Positions 22,796-34,410 of a stretch of 64,000 nucleotides of DNA are shown piece by piece; position 1 is the first letter of the stretch; each line of letters begins with the position of its first letter. Under the pieces are notes generated by a model. That model was not told the origin of the DNA. It made no database searches and was given only the letters and a program-made list of their open reading frames with translations. Origin of the DNA: Platerodrilus igneus (lineage: Eukaryota; Arthropoda; Insecta; Coleoptera; Lycidae); assembly GCA_036346225.1 (NCBI GenBank), contig JARFIW010001105.1, forward strand, positions 124,001 through 188,000, given 5' to 3'. The position numbers were made by a program, and so were the translations under genes.

Positions 22796-23220
22796 CGACT
22801 ACAACATCCTGTGTGAAGTTCCCACACAAAAGCACCGCTTTGTGTTCTTTTAATACTACTGTTTACCTAAAATACTTCAGTAATTACAATTCTTTTATTT
22901 CGCTAATATTAAACTTATAATTGCAGCGTCACTTTGCCTCTAAATATTATGATTGTAAACGAGTACAGTCAAAAACTTGTTTGCCTGTGTTTATTCGCAA
23001 GTTCGACGTAACTTTTAGTATTTAACAATAAGCAACCCTTCGATTGCTGGTAAGTTCATCACAACAATAATACCTTCGTTCGTCTTTGTTCCGCGCATCA
23101 GCTTAGTGTATCTCTCGGACCGATCTATACACAGCCCAATGTCAATGTACCGAGTACGAATTTACAATACACTGACTCAAAACCAGCTTCAACTATAGCA
23201 GCCGTACTTTGGACGTCAGA

Positions 23221-23754
23221 TGTCACGTACCCGAATGGGCACTTTGCCGTGTAGTTATGGATGATTATCAATGCTAAACACCACACAGCGGGTCGTTAGT
23301 TCTTCGATGCTAATTTGTTGAAGCTTGTAAAAAATAAATACTCGATTTCACCCTTTAAATATTTAATAAAACGCCTGTGAATTAACACACATCCACCACC
23401 AACGGTTATAAGCTTAAATCTTAATACTATTACTTAGCTATCCTCCAAGTCGGAACAAGTTAATCCTATACACAGTGATTATTGACAATCATTCAGTTTA
23501 CATTAAAAATAACACTAATAGTAACCCGACCTAAAACCCGTAGTCTCCGGCACTTGCTAACACCGCGACCGCACCGAAGCAAGTGCCATTTCTCACTACT
23601 CGCTGACTACTCAGCTCGTGCACCACCACCCCTTTTTAAGTCCCAGATGACCCCCGAGTAACGGTACAAATCCCCTTTTAAACACACACCAAAAATTAAG
23701 AATCTTTAACTACGCATAACTTAGTACCTAAACAAGAAGGACGGGCCTGTTACA
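23221..23754 (-). repeat. 5' LTR of the gypsy element
   Basis: Partner of 18412-18945. On the minus strand its end (ACGTGACA) is followed by TCTGACGTCCAAAGTACG, where the primer-binding site should be. It does not start with TGG, so the primer tRNA is unclear. Confidence 0.9.
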
Positions 23755-24716
23755 TGCTGCCTGCGTGCAAAGCAGGAACCTTAGTCACTACACTATCGGG
23801 CCAATCGAAATAAGTATGTGTAGATATCTCAGTATTACAGTAGTAACATAAAACTCATTTTTAATTTATCTGCGTTTTACTTTTAAATATGTTAAACTTT
23901 AGGGTGGAGTCCTTATGTATGAATTTCTAAACACCTAATCTCCTTATTATCATTTTCTACCCACTTTGTATACATTTTCCGGTAGTATAGCCTACCAAAT
24001 CGCTATAATTTTTTCATAGTTACTAAAATTTTAAAAAAAATTTCAAATCTAAACATCCCCTTAGCTCCTACCTCTATTTTTAGTTTTTTGCCAATACCAA
24101 TTGTCCATCGTGTAAGGTGTCAACTATTATTGCTATTTTCTCAGCTAGTTAAATTTTTTGGAACGTTCTTAATCGGGCCACCCCTTACAGATTTAGAGAT
24201 CAACCCTTTGCAGGCCATACCGTATACATTTATCATCTATTTCTAAACAGCATTACTCTTTAATTTGAGATAGATCGATCGTCTAACCTACCAAATTAGT
24301 GTAAAATTACCTGGGAGAATCAAATCTTTAAAAAATTTTTAAATCGGACCATCCCTTTAGCCGCTACCCCAATTTTTAAATTTTTTTTCCAAACGCATGC
24401 GTTTTTATTTAGATTTAACTCAATAAAATTAACAAAAAAATATAACGCAAAAAAAGATTTGTTAATATCCTAGATTGCGGAAATTTTCGCACTACATACC
24501 ATGCATGTACTTAAATCAAGGTTATATTGTGGAAATCATTAAACGGTTATTATATCACTATTTAAGTTCCAATTCTGCATTGTTCTAGCTAGAAAGTAGA
24601 TCTATAATCGATTTGCAGTCAAAACATCGAGGCGGACTTTCTAAATATTGTAGAGCTATAATGAACATTTTGATTTTGAAGGAATTTTGTAAGCATAACA
24701 TGACGATTAACTTTAT
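23755..24716. repeat. Dispersed repeat R, copy 2, right part
   Basis: Continues repeat R after the LTR insertion. The tRNA-Ala-like anticodon stem-loop (CCTGC/GCAGG around TTTGCAC on the minus strand) lies at the boundary, then CACTATCGGG and the AT-rich tail collinear with 13200-14200. Ends where the 315-bp tandem repeat begins. Confidence 0.8.
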
Positions 24717-24842
24717 GTAAATCCTAAACTTTTTGCTCACGAAATTAATATAAAAAAACGACAAAAGACCATCCAGCCACTTCGAATCTACAAGAATAAA
24801 ATGCATTAAAGAAATTAATTGCTCGCACAACTATAGCATTTA

Positions 24843-27257
24843 CAGTAATCCCTCTGTATCCGCGGCAGTTCGGTTCCGGCGGGTTGCCGCGGATCGCGAA
24901 ACTGTGGATAACGGGACCTTATTTGAATGGTAAAATGAGGGTTAGGTTCCCAGAATAAATTTACAAAGGCAAATGTATTTTAAGTGTACAGAACTATATT
25001 TATTTATCAATTGTAAGAAGATTATAACTACTATACAAAATTGGCCTAATATCTACGAATTTTTAATAAACACAAACAAAAAATTACAGTAAGTCTTTGT
25101 ACATGTGTATGGTACAGTAAGCCGAATTTAGGCTGGCTTGAAAAACTTCGTTATTGGGGCTTGTTTCTTCTCCTTTTCAAGTTCCTTCTGGACTTCTTCA
25201 TACGGTAGCATCAGCTTCTGGAGTTCTCTTTTAAAACGAAGAGCCCTTTCCATGAGAAGATCTGTCTCCAACACGTGGTCCGCGAGCTGTGTTGCCATGC
25301 GGAGAATTTCACCGACGGATTTAGGAGTAAATATCGTCATCGTTCTAGGATCATCAGGATCTTCATCATCATCGTCGATCTGTTCGGCTTCTTCATTTTG
25401 GGGTATCATCAATTCCTCCAACTCTTCCACTGTCAATTCTTGATTGTCTCCTTGAGTCATATCTTGACCGTCCTGGTGGTCGATTTGAGAGAAACCCTCA
25501 CCCTCCACGTTGTGAGCAATTTCTAAAATTGAATCCACTACTTGTGCTCCAATTCCATCCATGTTTCCTGTTACATTTACTCGAACGACTTCAGGCCACA
25601 ATTTTCTCCAACATGCATTAATCGTTGGTGGCTTCACTTCATTGATGGATTCCTTAATGTTAATCAAACAATCTGCGATGTTGTAAGTTTTCCACATCAA
25701 TGAAACGGTAGAATCAGGGGCATCATCCATTGCTTTCAAAAGACGCTCAAATGTTCTGCGCACATAATAAGCCTTGAAAGCAGCGATCACTCCTTGATCT
25801 AAAGGCTGTAGGATTGATGTGGTGTTGGCGGGAAGAAACATGAGTTTGACGTTTGGATGGTCAATTTGAGGATGCCCAGGGGCATTGTCAACCAACAGTA
25901 ATGCTTTAAAAGGCAGGTTTTTGGACTCAAGATAAGCTTTCACCTCAGGAATAAAACAGTGGGTGAACCAATCACGAAACAATTCCCCAGTAACCCAAGC
26001 TTTTTTGTTAGACCTCCAAAATACAGGCAGGTGATCTTTATCTTTACCTTTCAGGGCACTTGGATTTTGAGACTTATAAACAAGCAGGCTTTTAATCATA
26101 AACCCACTAGCATTGACACAAAACAATACGGTTAGTCGATCTTTGGCGGCCTTGAAGCCAGGTGCTGTTTTTTCAGATTTTGATAAAAATGTTCTTGAAG
26201 GCATCCTTTTCCAAAAAAAGCCCGTTTCATCAGCGTTGAACACCTGTTCAGGACAGTAACCTTCCTCTTCCAAGACATTTTGAAGCTTTGGAGGAAATTC
26301 TGCAGCAGCTGTGTGGTCTGCAGAGGCTGCCTCGCCTACGAGTTTCACATTATGAAGGCTGAAACGATGCTTAAATCTTTCAAACCACCTCTTACTGGCT
26401 AAGAACTGTATCGGATCTGAAGATTCACTGCTCTCCCCCAACGACTCGGAAAAATGCTTGTGATGCTGCTTGGCCTTTTCTCTGATGATATGCGAGCTTA
26501 AAGGAACTTTCTTCCTCGTTTGATCCTCTATCCATATGCTCAACGCCTTTTCAGTTTTTTCAATTCTCACGTCTCGAGAAACAGAAGCAGTTTTTGCACG
26601 GAGAAGTCCACCTTCTGTCACACTGTCTCTAATTTTCTTTTCGTTTTTTCGAATTTCCCGAACACTGGACTCATTCAATCCATATTTTCTAGCGACTGAA
26701 GCAACTTTGTCAACTTTCAGTGCATCAAGAATGTTTATTTTTTCAACTAAAGACAACACAACACGTTTTCTTTTCTCAATCTTGGACATGTTAATTCACT
26801 GAACCGAAGAAAACAGAAGAAAACTTACACTCGAACACTCAACGATACTGTCACAAAGAGCTGAACGCACACACGTCTCTAGCGAGTGATACTAACTGAC
26901 TGACGTGTGGTGTGGCGGATGGCGGGAGAATGCGCGCGTAGACTACACAAAGGAACTGACCGACGCGTGGTGGGAGAAAGCGCGTGCAGACTGCAAAGGC
27001 AAAGCAGACGAGGGTAGTGAGTGGAATGGGAAAGAAGCAGGCGTGGTAGGGGTGGGTGATAGGGGGATGGGTGGTAGAGAGTACGGCGGCGCGCCATTGT
27101 TATATCAGTTGGCCGTCGACTGTTGACGAGATGGTTTCAGCGGCGCAGAACCACGAATTGCTTTATACCTACGCTCCTGAGCATACTGTAAATTTGCTTC
27201 AGCACAATTCGCGGATGACCGAATCCCGCGGATGCCGAACCCGCGGAGGGATTACTG
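24843..27257 (-). mobile_element. pogo/Tigger DNA transposon, apparently complete
   Basis: 2,415 bp with terminal inverted repeats starting CAGTAATCCCTC at the left and ending GAGGGATTACTG at the right. The similar stretch runs somewhat further inside with GCGG-rich matches. TA flanks at 24841-24842 and 27258-27259 are the duplication typical of the Tc1/mariner/pogo superfamily. It holds one uninterrupted transposase gene. The neighbouring tandem unit at 27568 is an unoccupied version of the target, which fixes both ends independently. Confidence 0.95.
25128..26789 (-). CDS. Tigger-like transposase, 553 residues, intact
   Basis: Cuts and pastes its own transposon in the nucleus. The N-terminal CENP-B/psq-type helix-turn-helix lies at about 12-52 (EKINILDALK, then KYGLNESSVREI). 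A second CENP-B-type DNA-binding region follows at about 75-150 (KALSIWIEDQ, RWFERFKHR). The DDE_1 core has D187 (NADETGFFW), D301 (LLVDNAPGHP) and D331 (ILQPLDQGV), with 29 residues between the last two Asp. An acidic stretch runs at about 445-470. The last residues contain QAPITKFF, a textbook PCNA-interacting peptide; Drosophila pogo transposase is known to bind PCNA. All catalytic residues are present and there are no stops, so the gene may be active or recently so. Flanked within 300-470 bp by the terminal repeats. Confidence 0.96.
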   Translation of the reverse strand: MSKIEKRKRVVLSLVEKINILDALKVDKVASVARKYGLNESSVREIRKNEKKIRDSVTEGGLLRAKTASVSRDVRIEKTEKALSIWIEDQTRKKVPLSSHIIREKAKQHHKHFSESLGESSESSDPIQFLASKRWFERFKHRFSLHNVKLVGEAASADHTAAAEFPPKLQNVLEEEGYCPEQVFNADETGFFWKRMPSRTFLSKSEKTAPGFKAAKDRLTVLFCVNASGFMIKSLLVYKSQNPSALKGKDKDHLPVFWRSNKKAWVTGELFRDWFTHCFIPEVKAYLESKNLPFKALLLVDNAPGHPQIDHPNVKLMFLPANTTSILQPLDQGVIAAFKAYYVRRTFERLLKAMDDAPDSTVSLMWKTYNIADCLINIKESINEVKPPTINACWRKLWPEVVRVNVTGNMDGIGAQVVDSILEIAHNVEGEGFSQIDHQDGQDMTQGDNQELTVEELEELMIPQNEEAEQIDDDDEDPDDPRTMTIFTPKSVGEILRMATQLADHVLETDLLMERALRFKRELQKLMLPYEEVQKELEKEKKQAPITKFFKPA

Positions 27258-27259
27258 TA

Positions 27260-27570
27260 CATTGTTTATGAATTATTTGCTCTTTAGATATGCAACTCTC
27301 GAATTTTTTGCTCGCCAAATTACATGTTCAAATGATAATAATAATATAAGTTAGCCTGGGGTTACAAGAGTAAAGTGCTTTTAAAAAGTTTGCATCTATC
27401 ATAATTACATCATCATGTAGCTTGATTTATTTGCTCTTAAATTATGTAAATCCTGAATTTTTGCTCGCGCAATTAATATAAAAAACGACAAAAGACCATC
27501 CAGCCACTTCGAATCTACAAGAATAAAATACATTAAAGAAATTAATTGCTGGCACAACTATAGTATTTGC
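27260..27570. other. Interrupted target unit and nearby empty site
   Basis: The occupied site reads CTATAGCATT-TA, transposon, TA-CATTGTTTATG. The next tandem unit reads CTATAGTATT-TG-CATTGTTTATG at 27559-27579. Apart from TA versus TG this is the unoccupied sequence. Confidence 0.9.
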
Positions 27571-28196
27571 ATTGTTTATGAATTATTTGCTCTTTAGATA
27601 TGCAGCTCTCGAATTTTTTGCTCGCCAAATTAGATGTTCAAACGATAATAATAATATAAGTTGGCCTGAGACTACAAGAGTAAAGTGCTTTTAAAAGATT
27701 AATTGCTTCTATCATAATTACATCATCATGTAGCTTGATTTATTTCCTCCCTTAAATTATGTACATCCTGAATTTTTGGCTCACGAAATTAATAGAAAAA
27801 ATACGACAAAAGGCCATTATTATCGTTTGAACATTTAACTTCGCGAGCAAAAAATTCGGGGGTTGCATATCTAAAGCGCAGGTAATTCATAAAACATATG
27901 AATGATATAGTTATGCCAACAATTAATTTCTTAAATGTAATTTATTCTTGTAAATTCGAAGTGGGTATATGATATTTTGTTGTTTTTTATATTAATTTCG
28001 CGCGCAAAATTTTGGGAGTTGCATATTTTGAGAGTAAATAATTCATAAAACGTAGGTATTCTTTAGTCATGCCAGCAATTAATTTCCTTAATGTACTTTA
28101 CTCTTTTTTTCTTTTGCAAATGGTAGAAAAAAAATAGCAAACAATTTATATATTGTTAATTTTTTTATTTTATTTTGTGTAAGTAATTTTTTTAGT

Positions 28197-28230
28197 TGGC
28201 TAGATAGCTTAATATTAAGCTATCTAGCCA
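28197..28230. repeat. Perfect 34-bp palindrome
   Basis: Each 17-base arm reads TGGCTAGATAGCTTAAT or its complement, with no loop. The first 12 bases of the arm after T (GGCTAGATAGCT) equal the 5' end of the tRNA-like sequence at 56931-57004, so a tRNA-derived origin is possible. Confidence 0.85.
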
Positions 28231-31200
28231 CTTTTAACTCTTTTACAGATATAGTAAAAAATTGGTTTTATAAGCAAAAAAAAGCAAATAATTCCTATAT
28301 ATATATTTTGAATGTGTTCTGATAATTTGGCTCAGACAGCTTAATAGACCTGTCTTTTCGCATGTGGCTTCCACATTTAGATGTTATAATAATATTAAAA
28401 GTAATTAATAAATTTAAATTCGCTTTCCAAAAGCGGTCACGCGTGTATAAGACTGAAGTACACACTCTATATTAGTTGTAATATTGTTTTTAGTTGATAT
28501 GTTTAATAAATATAGCACTCTTAAAGTTGATTAGCAAATATATTGCTTTCAGGAAGTTATCAAGTTATAAATAAGTCGTTTTATATGTCAAGATTGCGGC
28601 ATTGGTCTTAACACTACAAATCTTAGTAAACTGTTGATTAGTTTTGGTAACTATTTCAATTATCTGTTTTGCATTAGTGTTTTAACGATTATATACTTCA
28701 AAAGTGTCTTGTGCAGCAAAACTCTGAGGTATGGTTAGTCCTTTAAGTGTTTTATGCAAATAAAAAAAAAGTTATCAACTGTTCTATACACACATATATT
28801 GCCCTTATTAATGCGAGGTTAATGCTCTTGCATAATAATATGTATAAAGAAGGGTCAGTATTTATCCATACTGCATTAATATGCAGGATGTTCCATGACT
28901 CGATGCGTACTGCTTAAGGGTGTATTCCTTGGGCAACTTTTAATCAAAAACGCCTAATAAGCTTTGTCAAACACTCAATGGTTAAAGGTTATGAATAATA
29001 TTAGATTTAACGGTAAGTAAATCTGGTCGGTTACTTAATTGTTTTTTTGTTATAAGTTTATAATTTTTTTTTTGTGACGGGAAAGACATGAAATGTGTAT
29101 ACTTCTCGTTAATATTTTCCAACCCTTCTATGTAATAATCTGTTTACACTCACAAATTTTCGAGAACCTTTCACGTAAATAACTATTAAAAACTCCACAT
29201 ATTTCTTTATTAACAAGAAAGTTACCATTTTGTGTATTAATTTATCCCATACTGTCTACAATTTCAATTATTTTAACATTCTCCTTTTTGTTTCTCAGAT
29301 GTTTACTATATTTTGAACGTAAATATATTTAACGAAACTATATTTATTTTTAAAAGGTGTTTATTTTCTACATAGCAATCGTTTTATTATAGAGGTATTC
29401 GAATTATATAATAAAATCAATTGGGGTATTATACATTAACGGCTTGACTCGTACCGCTACTAAAAACCAACTTATCCCATTTTTATAAAAATCTATACTT
29501 AATACAATAAAAAAATATGTATAACTGCACGTGCTTACTAAGTCGATTAACTAACTGGTGCAGATGCTATAATAGCAGGAATCAGCTGTGTCCTTGTTGC
29601 TTTTTCAAGTACATAGACGTATTTCGGAGGCATAATTTTCCATCTTGCAACAAAAAATATTAGTGTATAAGAAAGAATTGGAGTTACGCTTCAGCATATG
29701 GTCAGGGTATAGACCGTAGATCCGGGTTTTGGTATCATTTTTGACTACTTAGGAAGTATTTTGTGCGCATTCGGCATGTCAATACCTATTAAAATTGTAT
29801 TGTTTAGGACAACCTTCTAACAAATAGTATGCATCTTTATTTGCATTCTCTATTCCAACGAATCGAAACATATCAACACACACCCGCAAATTTTTTATGT
29901 TTACTGCTGGTTGTTGTAACTTTACCACTTTAATTCTTTGTTTTTTAATGTATATCTACGAGTTCTTCTTCTACATCCTTTACTAGCCAGTTATTATATA
30001 TATTGTTGTGATACTGTGGCAATATCACTATGCGCCCTTTTTATGAATTAAAAGGTATACATTTTTAATTTTTCAATTTTTTATTTTTATTATATCATTT
30101 TGATTGCGCCGGCTAGCTCAGTTTTTGTATTACACATGGAGCTTGCGACAATACGACAAACAAAAATTTAAACCTACCATCTGTTCTCCTTCCTGTTCTA
30201 ATCTTTAAACCAGAAACACCGTAAAGCACAAATTATTATAATGTTCTCAAAAAAATATTTACAACTTACGAAAAGGTTAAAAATTGTTTAACTGGAATTC
30301 TCTTCTAATTGAATCAATAAATTTATATAATTATTATTATTACCAAAAAAAGTCAGCAAAACCCCTAGTACTCTTAATTATTACCTGAAGCCTATGAACG
30401 TTCATTTAACCTCATTTCTTTACGTAATTTTTCAACGTATAGCCAAAATTAAATCCTGCCGACCACTCACATAAATTATCATGAAATCAATTTTAAAGTA
30501 CTTGAAATTTGTAATATTTAGTTAAATGTTAAATCTTCCAGTTTAGAAAAATTTAGAAAGAATTATCCATAAATAAAATAATCAAATAATAATAAACATT
30601 TGGATTGGCTAACCTGTTGTTTTGCATCCACTGAAATTCCGTCACTGGTCCAAGCGTTGTGTACATCCATCATCTAGCGCCTTAAATGTACTGCATCAAA
30701 CTCCTTCACCATTAATAATTACTTCAACATTGAGTTAGCTTTGTTTCCATATTTATATCTGTCGCTGGTAATTGTTTGGAGCTTCTTAAAGTATTCTTTG
30801 GGGTTTCTTTATAGATTTTGTATGGATTCCTTAGAGATTCTGTAGGGGTTCCTTAGAGTTTCTATAGGGGGTCCTTAGAGTTTTTTTTACAAAGATTAAA
30901 ATTAGAATCTATAGTAAAACAACTTTCAGTTACCTTACGTTTTTCTCTCTAGGACAAAACGACAAACCATAAATTTTTCATATTTTATGCGGAATTATTT
31001 CACACTTCACAATAACATATTTCGCGTGTATATTTTTGTCTTTAGAGACGTCGACTGTACGTTACTTCATTCTCAACTGATTTGTCTACAAATCTGGTCA
31101 TATTTAAATGCACCGAATATCTACAAACTAGCGCAAAGTTCGCTGTTTGTATAAACTAAGTTTTCGGATATTCCATGGTGTTATGCTTGTATATTAATAT

Positions 31201-31718
31201 CATTGCATTCATTCTGTCACGTATGATTTCAAGTTAATAGCATTGACTCGCCTGGATTTTCATACTTTTCAATAAGTAAATCGTTGTTTGTTTAAATAAA
31301 TTTGGTGAACTTTGATTTTTAATAAACATGCTTTGTTTGTTTCTAATAAATCAAGTGTCGTTTTAATTCTCCAGTCACGTAGACAAACTACAATGTATGG
31401 ATTAAATTATCGGCGTTTTCTAATCTTACGCATTATTAAATCTGCTTGTATTAATTAGGATTCTTGATGCGTTATTTACAAGTGTCGCGTTTCAGCTTGC
31501 GTTTATTTAATTTAACCACTTGCGGATTTGTTTTATTCAAATAAATCTTCGGAGTATTTTTCATTTACCAAATTAATTACTATTATTATTTATATACAGG
31601 GCGTTGTCATTTACTTTCCAGTCTAATCATCGTATTTCTCGTTTTCTTCAGAAAACTGTGTGGTTTTCTGAGCCCATATGTATTTTATGTGGAGTGCGTT
31701 ATACCCTTGATCCTTACT
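28231..31718. other. AT-rich non-coding DNA
   Basis: No gene, RNA or transposon ends recognised. It includes a short degenerate tandem at 30790-30885 (TTCCTTAGAG with TTCTATAGGGG, about 24-bp spacing). If the proposed long intron is correct, all of this is intronic. Confidence 0.5.
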
Positions 31719-31800
31719 ACCCCTAAATGACCCTATTAACACAGCAATATATACATATATATATATATATTGCTGTGATAAGGGGTTGTTTAGGGGTGTA
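31719..31800. repeat. Hairpin with (TA)n loop and CACAGCA arms
   Basis: The left arm CCCCTAA...CACAGCAATATA and the right arm TATATTGCTGTG...TTAGGGG are imperfect complements of about 33 bp around (TA)n. The inner arm CACAGCAATATA is the same as the terminal sequence of the long-LTR family at 44441-61968. Confidence 0.75.
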
Positions 31801-32657
31801 TTGAGTCGTTAGGGTCGCGTAATAACTGTAAATAGCAATAGGAATAAGAAAACAGCATTTATTTAGCAGGAAAATAAATAATTCGCACATTATGTAAATA
31901 GCAAACATTTAACACCCTGTATAAGGACCGCAATTAACGTTAATCAATGCCAGCAAGCATATCTTCCAATAATAAAACCCGTATTTAGCGGAGAAATAAT
32001 TATATATGTAATTAAAATACGTCAAGAAACGTTCAATAAGTTCATAAAATAGATACATATAAGATAAGATGAAACCTAGTAAATTTCATGCAATTACGCT
32101 TGTAATAAAGAATAATAAAGCGCTTTGATAAGAAACGCACTTTCAAAGATAAGTTAAATAGAGACGTAAACGAAAACATCGATCATGTTACATCAGTTAT
32201 TTTGTTCAATTCTCTAAATGCTTTATATACATAAACAACAGACATAAGCTAAATGAATGTCCAACAATAATAACAAAACAGGCGGTCAAAGATCGTAAAA
32301 CAATAGCAAACACCAACGTGATACGGAATTACAGAATAATTTCGTCAGAAATCAGCTTGAAAACACTAGGAATGTCCAAGACAAACATGGTTGGTTACAA
32401 CACTTTGTAAGGCTGTTTGGACAAACCAATCCAAATGTAGATAGCAAAAGCTATATAACGCCCAGAGTTGATAAGAAAGGGTAGTCTCAATTTGAAGCAC
32501 TTCGAACCTGTAATACTCGTACTCAGTGTGAAAAATTGTGCTGTGTAATAATAGTTGACATTGAAGATATATGAAAAAGCTTTTGCCTTTTTGCAGAAAA
32601 CGTGAGTAGAAATTATTAATTAATCTAAACTAAATGTTTATAATAATGTAGGGCTTT

Positions 32658-32760
32658 CAAGGTGTCCCTAAAAAACCCAATTCTAATTCACAACTTCCAA
32701 GGTGTCCCTAAGAAACCCAATTCTAATTCACGACTTTGAAAGTGTATCTAATTTACCTAC
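32658..32760. repeat. 40-bp tandem repeat
   Basis: CAAGGTGTCCCTAA starts at 32658 and again at 32698. Each is followed by AAACCCAATTCTAATTCAC. A third, diverged unit (GAAAGTGTATCTAA) follows at about 32738. Confidence 0.8.
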
Positions 32761-32988
32761 GACTTCTAAAGGGTATCTAAGAAAACTGCGAATTCTAAGG
32801 ATCTAAGTCTAGTATTCAGAAATACAGTTTGTAATATAAAATAAAGCACGAGGGAAAGTTTTGGAAATAAGGAGTAACAAAACTATTGGTTCAAAGCACG
32901 TGAAGGGGTACAAGGCAGAGCATTGGATGGCGATTGAAGATAATAAGAGGGCGTTGATCCACAACACGCAACAGCACATCAGGATATC

Positions 32989-33271
32989 TTACATGTGCTT
33001 CTCCAATGCTCTACTCGGAGGTGCTATATTGGACAGGAAGCAAGTTCTTTTAAACCTGGAAAATTTGGAATTTTGCCGAACCCTTGCTGTTCCAAGCAAC
33101 GTGCGTGACAACACTCACACACGGGACCTCTATTTTATCTCTCATCCGAACGAAGGTGTATTTTTGTGAAAAATGCTCGCCTAACATTTTTCAAGCGAAC
33201 CGTGTCGGGATTCGAACCCGGGACCTTGTGCGTAGTAGTCACACACTTACCACTACGCCACGGAGCCGCCT
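32989..33271 (-). mobile_element. tRNA-derived SINE, full length, 283 bp
   Basis: Flanked by a perfect 14-bp target duplication CACATCAGGATATC (32975-32988 and 33272-33285). The head at the right end has GGCTCCGTGGCGTAGTGG (A-box region) and GGTTCGAATCC (B box). Then come the GAAAAATGTTAGGCGAGCA hairpin, a body with GAGAGATAAAATAGAGGTCC, and a tail ending CACATGTAA. No protein product; copied by a LINE in trans. Confidence 0.93.
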
Positions 33272-34056
33272 CACATCAGGATATCACAGGTCAAGACTAA
33301 CTAGTATGCGGAATCTTTCAAATTTAAATTTAAAAAACTGAATATATTATTTTTCTCTCAAACTTGTAAGATGTCAACAAAAATATTGAATATGTTGAAA
33401 TTTACGTGAAAAGTATAAAAAGGGTCTCGAACGTTCCAGATTTTTTTTGTAAAAGGTGTCGTTTTTGGTGACTTTAAATTAAATTAAGAGATATATAATT
33501 TTTGGATGAATAATCCAAATAATATTAATTAATTAAAGGGTATATTTAAAGGATTACAGAAATTGTGAAGTGTAGATATTATTTCCATTCATTATACGAA
33601 TATTGATAAGTAAATACTTTTTTATTAACATTTAAAATTTGTGGTAACCACAGGACTGAAAACAGTCGATTCTGGATTTTGTTTAATTTTTGTTTTATGT
33701 ACAGGTTGAAATACAATACAATAATTTTGCGATAAATTATTTCGCGTAGATTTTTCTACTATGCTAATCCTCCAGAATAAATGGATGAATGTTGGCTTTA
33801 CTTTTATAACATGTTGACTTCTTAAGGGTTTGAAAATAAATATTTTTTCTTGAGGTTTCCATTTCTTCTGCGTAACCCACCCAGTCTACGACGTCTTTTG
33901 CTGACACGGCATTACCTGGTAGGATTCCTTTTCTCATTCTTTATTGCGATATAACTTTTTTGTTTACTTTACTTTTTCGTTCTTGTCTGCACGGATTATC
34001 GTAACAAGTTTATAGCAGCCAAAACTAAAGTTGCTCCACGAAGCACATTTTGTGCC

Positions 34057-34313
34057 TTACATTTGATTTTCCAACGCTCCACCCGAACGATCAACATTGA
34101 CTAGGAAACGAGTTTTTTTCCTGCAAATTTTGAATTTTGCCGAACTTTTGTTGCTCTAAGTATGATACGGATCTTTAGCGTGGATGACAATACTCACACA
34201 CGGGACCTACACTTTACCTCTCATCCGAAAGAGAGTGTGTTGTTGAGAAAAATGCTCGTCTAACATTTTTCAGACGGTCCGTGTCGGGAGTCAAACCAGG
34301 GACCTTGTGCTTA
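34057..34313 (-). mobile_element. SINE copy, older, head truncated
   Basis: Same body and B-box region as the full copy at 32989, more diverged (TCCCTGGTTTGAC in place of the perfect B box on the minus strand). It stops before the A box. The left flank ends in TGTGCC and the right flank reads GGAATTATGTGCC, so the target duplication is at best imperfect. Confidence 0.8.
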
Positions 34314-34410
34314 GGAATTATGTGCCGTATAATTTGAATAAGGACCGCTACACATACGGCCACGTTTCCAATGCTCCAGCCGAAGATACTACATTGGGGA
34401 ATTATGTGCC

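Larger units (their letters stand above)
18412..23754 (-). mobile_element. Ty3/gypsy LTR retrotransposon, full length, decayed
   Basis: Two 534-bp LTRs (18412-18945 and 23221-23754) start TGTCACGTAC and end in CA. Flanks CGCT (18408-18411) and TGCT (23755-23758) are a 4-bp target duplication with one mismatch. Internal ORFs run right to left: gag, protease, RT, RNase H, integrase. It is inserted in the tRNA-Ala-like part of repeat R copy 2, and copy 1 (around 13176) shows the uninterrupted site. Visible LTR differences and many stops show that it is not recent. Confidence 0.92.
24717..28130. repeat. 315-bp tandem repeat units with an inverted copy
   Basis: Unit 1 is 24717-24842 plus 27258-27445, split by Tigger. 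Unit 2 is 27446-27760. Unit 3 begins at 27761 and breaks off near 27815. From there to about 28130 the same sequence runs inverted, in two partly overlapping stretches. Landmarks: GTAAATCCTGAATTTTTGC, CCATCCAGCCACTTCGAATC, GTTTATGAATTATTTGCTC. No coding potential. Confidence 0.85.

Noticed and set aside
25138..25526. Plus-strand ORFs opposite the transposase
   Set aside because: Ser/Phe-rich shadows of the real minus-strand gene.
33200..33272. tRNA gene on the minus strand (also at 34780-34845 and 34945-35021)
   Set aside because: These cloverleaf-like sequences are the heads of SINEs with target duplications. The anticodon loop lacks T33 and the acceptor stem does not close.
32861..33341. 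ORFs of 85-102 codons at the first full SINE
   Set aside because: They run through SINE and flanking DNA on the strand opposite to the SINE; similar short ORFs recur at the other SINE copies.
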